Part shown: positions 59,256 to 64,000 of the stretch, piece after piece
Numbering within the stretch: the stretch's first letter is position 1
Layout: each line of letters opens with the position of its first letter
Source of the DNA: Sphingopyxis sp.
Lineage (GTDB): Bacteria; Pseudomonadota; Alphaproteobacteria; Sphingomonadales; Sphingomonadaceae
NCBI GenBank assembly: GCA_016463225.1
Contig: JAEMRT010000013.1
Coordinates: 1 to 64,000 of the forward strand
DNA length: 64,000 nt
Direction: 5' to 3'
Translations under genes and position numbers: made by a program
Notes under the pieces: model-generated
Seen by the model: only the letters and a program-made list of their open reading frames with translations
Told to the model about the DNA's origin: nothing
Database searches by the model: none

Positions 59256-60599
59256 ATGATGGACAGCATGCGCGGACTGCTTTCGGGCAGCCACGACCAG
59301 GACGACGGGGCAATTGATCCGCCCGCGTCGGTCGGTGTCGACGAACGGCGGATGCAGGTGCGCGCCTATAATTATTGGGCGTCGCTGCTCGCCGACCGCG
59401 CCTATCCCTCGGTCGAGGATCTCGATCTGGAGGGCGCCGACTTCGGTTCGAACGCCGTGCTGCTAGACTTCACTGCCGGGGTCGAAAATCCCGGCATTGC
59501 CTTTGTCGGCGACCGGCTGCGCGCCGAGTCGCAGATCGATGAGGACGTTCATTATATCAGCCAGATTCCGGGCCGGTCACTGCTGTCGCGGCTAACCGAC
59601 CATTATCTCCAGATCATCGCCAACCGGGCACCGATCGGCTTCGAGGCCGAATTCGTCAACGATCGCGGCGTCACCATCATGTACCGCGGCATCCTGCTGC
59701 CCTTTTCGTCCGACGACGACACGATCGACTTCATCATGGGGGTGATCAACTGGAAGGAAGCGGCACCTGCCGATCAGGCGGCCGAATTGCAGCTATCGGT
59801 CGAACAGGCGCTGCGCAGCGCGGCGCCGCTGACCGCGCCGGTGCCGGTGTGGGCTGATGGTCCCGATAGTGAACATCTCGACGATGATGGCGATGCAATC
59901 CCCGGTATTGGCGCGCTGGTCGATAGCGACGAAGTGCCCGTCGCCGCGGCACAGGAAAGCGTCGACGCGCCCGTGATTGACCTCGACCCCGGCGCCGACG
60001 CCGAACTCGCCGACTGGCTCGCGCTGGCTCGCGAAACCGCCGAGCGCGCGATTGCCGCCGACAGCCGCAGTCGCGGCGCGCTCTATCAGGCCGTCGCCAA
60101 GGCGTGGGATTTCGCGCTGGTGGCCGAGCAACAACCTGACGCCTTTGCCGCCTTGCTCGACGACGCCGGGCTTGCGGTACAGGACCGCGCGCCGATGACG
60201 CCGGTGGTGAAACTGGTCTTTGGCGCGACTTACGACAAGACCCGCCTCGCCGAATATGCCTGTGTGCTGGGCCATGCCAAGGACGAAGGCGTCGGTCGCG
60301 GCGAACTCGCCGCCTATCTCGATCGCTATCCGGGCGGGCTCAAGGGGCTGGTCAAGGACGCGCGCGCGCGCCGCAAGCCTGAACGCGAAGTCGACGCGAC
60401 GCTCGATGACAAGCTCGACGCGCTGCGTACCGCGCATCCGGCGATCATCCTCGAACATGACGCCGGCGACGCCGAATTTGTCGTGCTGATCGCGCGCGCG
60501 ATGCCGGGCGGGCATATCGGCATCGTCGCCAAGGCGGCGGATGATCCGGCGCTGATCGCCAGGCTGGCGCGCAAGGCGGTACCGATTACCGGCGGCTAA
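59256..60599 (+). CDS. PAS-domain protein with uncharacterised C-terminal half
   Basis: A 447-residue cytoplasmic protein. Residues about 30-165 form a PAS_5-like domain (RAYNYWASLLADRAYPSVEDLDLEG ... FVGDRLRAESQIDED ... GIAFVGD, GVINWKE). The rest (about 200-447) has a helical region followed by an Arg/Glu-rich helix and a C-terminal alpha/beta segment; I recognise no family. There is no kinase, HTH or GGDEF motif. It is encoded 150 nt before NAD-glutamate dehydrogenase on the same strand and might regulate it, though this is only proximity. Confidence 0.7.
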   Translation: MMDSMRGLLSGSHDQDDGAIDPPASVGVDERRMQVRAYNYWASLLADRAYPSVEDLDLEGADFGSNAVLLDFTAGVENPGIAFVGDRLRAESQIDEDVHYISQIPGRSLLSRLTDHYLQIIANRAPIGFEAEFVNDRGVTIMYRGILLPFSSDDDTIDFIMGVINWKEAAPADQAAELQLSVEQALRSAAPLTAPVPVWADGPDSEHLDDDGDAIPGIGALVDSDEVPVAAAQESVDAPVIDLDPGADAELADWLALARETAERAIAADSRSRGALYQAVAKAWDFALVAEQQPDAFAALLDDAGLAVQDRAPMTPVVKLVFGATYDKTRLAEYACVLGHAKDEGVGRGELAAYLDRYPGGLKGLVKDARARRKPEREVDATLDDKLDALRTAHPAIILEHDAGDAEFVVLIARAMPGGHIGIVAKAADDPALIARLARKAVPITGG

Positions 60600-60751
60600 T
60601 GCCGATCACGCAACAGTCGATCCAAAACTTGAAATATTTTAACGTGGACGCGCGAACGAGGTCTTGAGCCGCGCGCGCCACAGGCGCATAGGGTGGGGAG
60701 CGAACGGGCCCCCGCCGATCGTCGGCAGGGATCCCCGTCTTTTGGTTCGGG

Positions 60752-63700
60752 ATGCTGCACTTTATGCCTCAAAATTCGTCCGCCACGCCGGAAACGGACA
60801 CGCCAACCACCACCGCCAAAGTCCCCGCCAAAATCGCCGCCGCCTATCTGGCCGCGCTGCACGGCAGCGCGCTGCCCGGCGAAGGCGATGACATGGACAA
60901 GGCGGCGCTTGCCGACGCCAGTCAGTTTGCCGGGCGCGCCTCGCTTGAGCGCGCCGCCGAAACCCCGTCGCTGCTGCTCGAACCGATGGCCGCCGATGGC
61001 ACCGACCGCCGTATGCGGCTCGTCATCATCAACGACGACATGCCCTTCCTCGTCGATTCGACGTCGCAGATGGTCGCCGCGCAGGGACTCGCCGTCCACC
61101 GCATCCTTCACCCCGTCGTCGCGGTGAAGCGCGATACCAAGGGCCATTTGCTCGAAGCAGGCGAGGGACCGGACCGCGAGTCGGTCATCTATATGGAGCT
61201 TGAGCGCGGGGACGCGCGCGCGCGCCGCCGCCTGCTCGACGCACTCGAAGCGGCGCTGCGCGATGTCCGCGCCGCGGTGCGCGACTGGCGCGCGATGCGC
61301 GCCGCGATGCTCGCCGACGCAGCGATGCGGGTCGAGGGTGAGGCGGCCGAACTGCTGCGCTGGTTCGAAGGCGGGGCGATGACCCAGCTCGGCCATGAAT
61401 GGCGCACGCGCGACGGCAAGGTGCAGGATGCGTTAGGCGTCAGCGAGAGCGGCGAGAGCCAGCTCTTGTCCCCCGCGGCGCTCGACGCGGCGTTCGCATG
61501 GTTCGATGGGGGCGGTCAGGCACCGCTGCTGATCAAGTCGAACCGGCTGTCGGCGGTCCATCGCCGCGTGCTGCTCGACCTGGTGATCGTCCCCGAAATG
61601 AAGGGCAAAAAGGTCGATCGATTGTCGATCCACGCGGGTCTGTGGACCAGCGCGGCGCTGTCGGCGCGGCCGGACAAGGTGCCGGTGCTGCGGGCGCAGC
61701 TGGGCACGCTGATGACGAAATTCGGCTTTGATCCCGCGGGCCACGCGGGCAAAGCGCTCGCGCACGCGCTCACCGCGCTGCCGCACGATCTGTTGATCGC
61801 GTTCGACGCCGCTTCGCTCGAAGAGCTGGTGCTGACGTCGATGTCGATCACCGACCGTCCGCGCCCGAAACTGGTTACGGTGCGCAGCGCGCTTGGCCGC
61901 CATCTGTTCGTGTTCGTCTGGTTGCCTCGTGACGAGGTGTCGACCGGTCGCCGCATCGCCGTCGAGCATATGCTGGTGCGCGAAGCGAAAGCTGGCGTGA
62001 TCGGCTGGACGATGGTGCTAGAGGACGGCGGGGCTGCGCTGCTCCGTTACACGCTCGATCTGCGCAGCGGCGGGGTCGTGCCCGACACCGACGCGCTCAA
62101 TGCCCAGCTTGAGCAGATGGTGCGCGGCTGGCAGCCCGAGGTCGAGGCGGCACTGGCGAAGCGCGGCGATCCGGGACGCGCCGCGGCGCTGGCGGCGCGC
62201 TTTGCGCCGACCTTCCCGCCCAATTACCGGAACCTCTATAATCCTGAAGAAGCGGCGCGCGACATCCTGCGCCTGCGCGACCTCGACGCCGAAAACCCGC
62301 GCAGCGTGCGGCTGGCGAAAAAGAGCCTCGACGGCGACGACCGGCTGCGGCTGAAAGTGTACAGCGCCGTCGGTCCGCTCGCGCTGTCCGACGTCGTTCC
62401 GGCGCTTGAACATTTCGGTTTCGAAGTGCTCGAAGAAATCCCGACCGCGCTCGGCCAGAGCCGCGCGCCGGGGATGGAAGCCGACGACGAACCGCCGATC
62501 GTCATCCACGATTTCACGCTGCGCCTGCCCGCCAACGTCGATGAACTTGCGCTGCTGCCCTACGCCGAAGTGCTCGAAGGCGTGATTGCCGCGGTGCTCG
62601 GCGGCAAGGCCGAGAATGACGCCTTCAACGAACTGGTGCTGACCAACCAGACCGATCCGCGCGCGATCGTATGGCTGCGCGCCTGGTTCCGCTATCTGCG
62701 ACAGGGCGGGTCGGCCTATGGCATGGACACGGTTGTGAGCGCGCTGCGCCATGCCCCGGCGCTCACCGCGGCACTGATCGAGCGGTTCCGCGCGCTGCAC
62801 GATCCCAAAGCGCGCGATGCCAAGCGCGCCGACGCGCTCGAAGCCGACATCCTCGCGGGCTTTGCCGACATCAAATCGATCGATGAGGATCGCATCCTGC
62901 GCCTGTTCCACGCCGTGATCGGCGCGACATTGCGCACCAACGCCTTTGCCCCCGCGGCCGAGGAAGCGCTGGCGTTCAAGATCGACTCCAGCCTCGTTCC
63001 CGGCCTGCCCAAGCCGCTGCCCTGGCGCGAAGTGTGGGTCTATTCGCCGCGGGTCGAGGGCATTCACCTGCGCGCCGGCCCCGTCGCACGCGGCGGGCTG
63101 CGCTGGTCCGATCGCCGCGACGACTTCCGCACCGAGATACTTGGGCTGATGAAAGCGCAGCGCGTCAAGAACGCCGTCATCGTGCCAACCGGTGCCAAGG
63201 GCGGCTTTTATCCCAAGGCGCTGCCCGACATATCGCTCGACCGCGATGCGTGGTTCGCCGAGGGCACCGAATGCTATCGCATCTTCATCCGCTCCTTGCT
63301 GTCGATCACCGACAATCTGGTTGCGGGCAAGGTCGTGCATCCCAAGGGCGTCGTGATCCATGACGGCGACGATCCCTATTTCGTCGTCGCCGCCGACAAG
63401 GGCACCGCGACCTTCTCCGACGTCGCCAATGCGCTGGCGATGGAACGCGACTTCTGGCTCGGCGATGCCTTCGCTAGCGGCGGGTCGAACGGCTATGATC
63501 ACAAGGCGATGGGCATTACCGCCAAGGGCGCGTGGCTCTCGGTCCAGCGCCATTTTGCCGAACTTGGCGTCGATGTGCAGAGCGACACGATCCGCATCGT
63601 CGGCTGCGGCGACATGTCGGGCGACGTGTTCGGCAACGGCATGCTGCTGTCGAAGGCGATCCAGCTCGTCGCCGCGTTCGATCACCGCCACATCTTCCTC

Positions 63701-64000
63701 GACCCCAATCCCGATCCGGCGAAAAGCTGGAAGGAGCGCGAGCGGATGTTCGCGCTACCGCGCTCGAGCTGGGCCGACTACAACGTCAAGCTGATCTCGA
63801 AGGGCGGCGGCATCTTCCCGCGCAGCCAGAAGAGCATCCCGCTGAGCCCCGAAGTCCAGACGCTGCTCGGCCTGTCGGTGTCCGAAATCGACCCCGGCGC
63901 GCTGATCTCGGCGATCCTGAAGGCGCCCGCCGACCTCCTCTGGTTCGGCGGTATCGGCACCTATGTGAAGGCGGCGAGCCAGAACAATGCCGAGGTCGGC
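60752..64000 (+). CDS. NAD-specific glutamate dehydrogenase, large (about 180-kDa) type, N-terminal 1083 codons
   Basis: Open from the ATG at 60752 (or 60764) to the window end; the full family length is about 1550-1600 residues. The N-terminal ACT-like regulatory region has LVIINDDMPFLVDSTSQMVA. The catalytic region has GLRWSDRRDDFRTEILGLM, the lysine segment PTGAKGGFYPK (about 810), RIVGCGDMSGDVFGNGM and GGIGTYVKA. It oxidatively deaminates L-glutamate to 2-oxoglutarate with NAD. The missing C-terminus lies beyond 64000. Confidence 0.93.
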   Translation, partial: MLHFMPQNSSATPETDTPTTTAKVPAKIAAAYLAALHGSALPGEGDDMDKAALADASQFAGRASLERAAETPSLLLEPMAADGTDRRMRLVIINDDMPFLVDSTSQMVAAQGLAVHRILHPVVAVKRDTKGHLLEAGEGPDRESVIYMELERGDARARRRLLDALEAALRDVRAAVRDWRAMRAAMLADAAMRVEGEAAELLRWFEGGAMTQLGHEWRTRDGKVQDALGVSESGESQLLSPAALDAAFAWFDGGGQAPLLIKSNRLSAVHRRVLLDLVIVPEMKGKKVDRLSIHAGLWTSAALSARPDKVPVLRAQLGTLMTKFGFDPAGHAGKALAHALTALPHDLLIAFDAASLEELVLTSMSITDRPRPKLVTVRSALGRHLFVFVWLPRDEVSTGRRIAVEHMLVREAKAGVIGWTMVLEDGGAALLRYTLDLRSGGVVPDTDALNAQLEQMVRGWQPEVEAALAKRGDPGRAAALAARFAPTFPPNYRNLYNPEEAARDILRLRDLDAENPRSVRLAKKSLDGDDRLRLKVYSAVGPLALSDVVPALEHFGFEVLEEIPTALGQSRAPGMEADDEPPIVIHDFTLRLPANVDELALLPYAEVLEGVIAAVLGGKAENDAFNELVLTNQTDPRAIVWLRAWFRYLRQGGSAYGMDTVVSALRHAPALTAALIERFRALHDPKARDAKRADALEADILAGFADIKSIDEDRILRLFHAVIGATLRTNAFAPAAEEALAFKIDSSLVPGLPKPLPWREVWVYSPRVEGIHLRAGPVARGGLRWSDRRDDFRTEILGLMKAQRVKNAVIVPTGAKGGFYPKALPDISLDRDAWFAEGTECYRIFIRSLLSITDNLVAGKVVHPKGVVIHDGDDPYFVVAADKGTATFSDVANALAMERDFWLGDAFASGGSNGYDHKAMGITAKGAWLSVQRHFAELGVDVQSDTIRIVGCGDMSGDVFGNGMLLSKAIQLVAAFDHRHIFLDPNPDPAKSWKERERMFALPRSSWADYNVKLISKGGGIFPRSQKSIPLSPEVQTLLGLSVSEIDPGALISAILKAPADLLWFGGIGTYVKAASQNNAEVG

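Noticed and set aside
62018-63691. A 557-codon minus-strand frame opposite glutamate dehydrogenase
   Set aside because: Antisense to conserved catalytic motifs of the real enzyme; composition is typical of GC-rich shadow frames.

Overview
The window is high-GC DNA from an alphaproteobacterium, most likely a member of Sphingomonadales close to Sphingopyxis. The grounds are two large TonB-dependent receptors, a 180-kDa-type NAD-glutamate dehydrogenase, the mutY/dciA/dsbA/smc neighbourhood, a PopZ-like DUF2497 protein, a bactofilin paired with an M23 peptidase, and several sphingomonad-like palindromic intergenic repeats. The genus is an inference from gene content, not a computed placement. No phage, insertion sequence, CRISPR array or rRNA gene was seen. 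One tRNA gene, tRNA-Cys(GCA), is present.

Layout. 1-1066 (minus): the conserved block rpmH-rnpA-yidD-yidC, with yidC cut by the window edge. 1195-2366: a PGPGW membrane protein and a secreted COG3904-like protein. 2446-10106 (minus): a tightly packed run of 13 small genes headed by a TetR regulator with a palindromic operator just upstream. It holds five VOC-fold proteins, two GSTs, a SRPBCC protein, a tandem DUF1428 protein, a DoxX protein and an exported alpha/beta hydrolase, and looks like an inducible small-molecule response operon. 10261-12273: comM and two small DUF proteins. 12296-13904: bactofilin and M23 endopeptidase. 14136-18000: an isoprenylcysteine methyltransferase-like membrane protein and a TonB receptor. 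18069-24440: gshA, two secreted DUF11-type surface proteins, rsmE. 24645-27900: an orphan tad pilus set (TadG plus two TadE-like proteins). 27969-40967: ubiA, smc, a triplicated DsbA-like set with dciA, mutY, a beta-lactamase-fold hydrolase, nudC, DUF2497, and a pcm-like/TolC pair.

42076-58236 is the most coherent accessory region. A D-aminoacylase-type amidohydrolase diverges from a LysR gene. The LysR gene is followed by a co-directional set with mostly ATGA overlaps: a DUF1611/DgcN-type acetyltransferase, an enolase-superfamily epimerase (DgcA or L-Ala-D/L-Glu epimerase type), a dicarboxylate/amino-acid:cation symporter, an AmpG-like muropeptide permease, a serine hydrolase and a PBP4-type D-Ala-D-Ala carboxypeptidase. 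A penicillin-acylase-family enzyme and a TonB receptor then diverge from a shared 415-bp regulatory region. Together these suggest scavenging of D-amino acids and peptidoglycan peptides with conversion to L-glutamate. Similar CTATA-type dyads occur in three intergenic regions of this block and may be the LysR binding sites.

58387-64000: a TetR gene, a TetR-operator-like promoter followed by a perfect hairpin, a PAS-domain protein of unknown function, and the first 1083 codons of NAD-glutamate dehydrogenase, which could feed L-glutamate into the TCA cycle.
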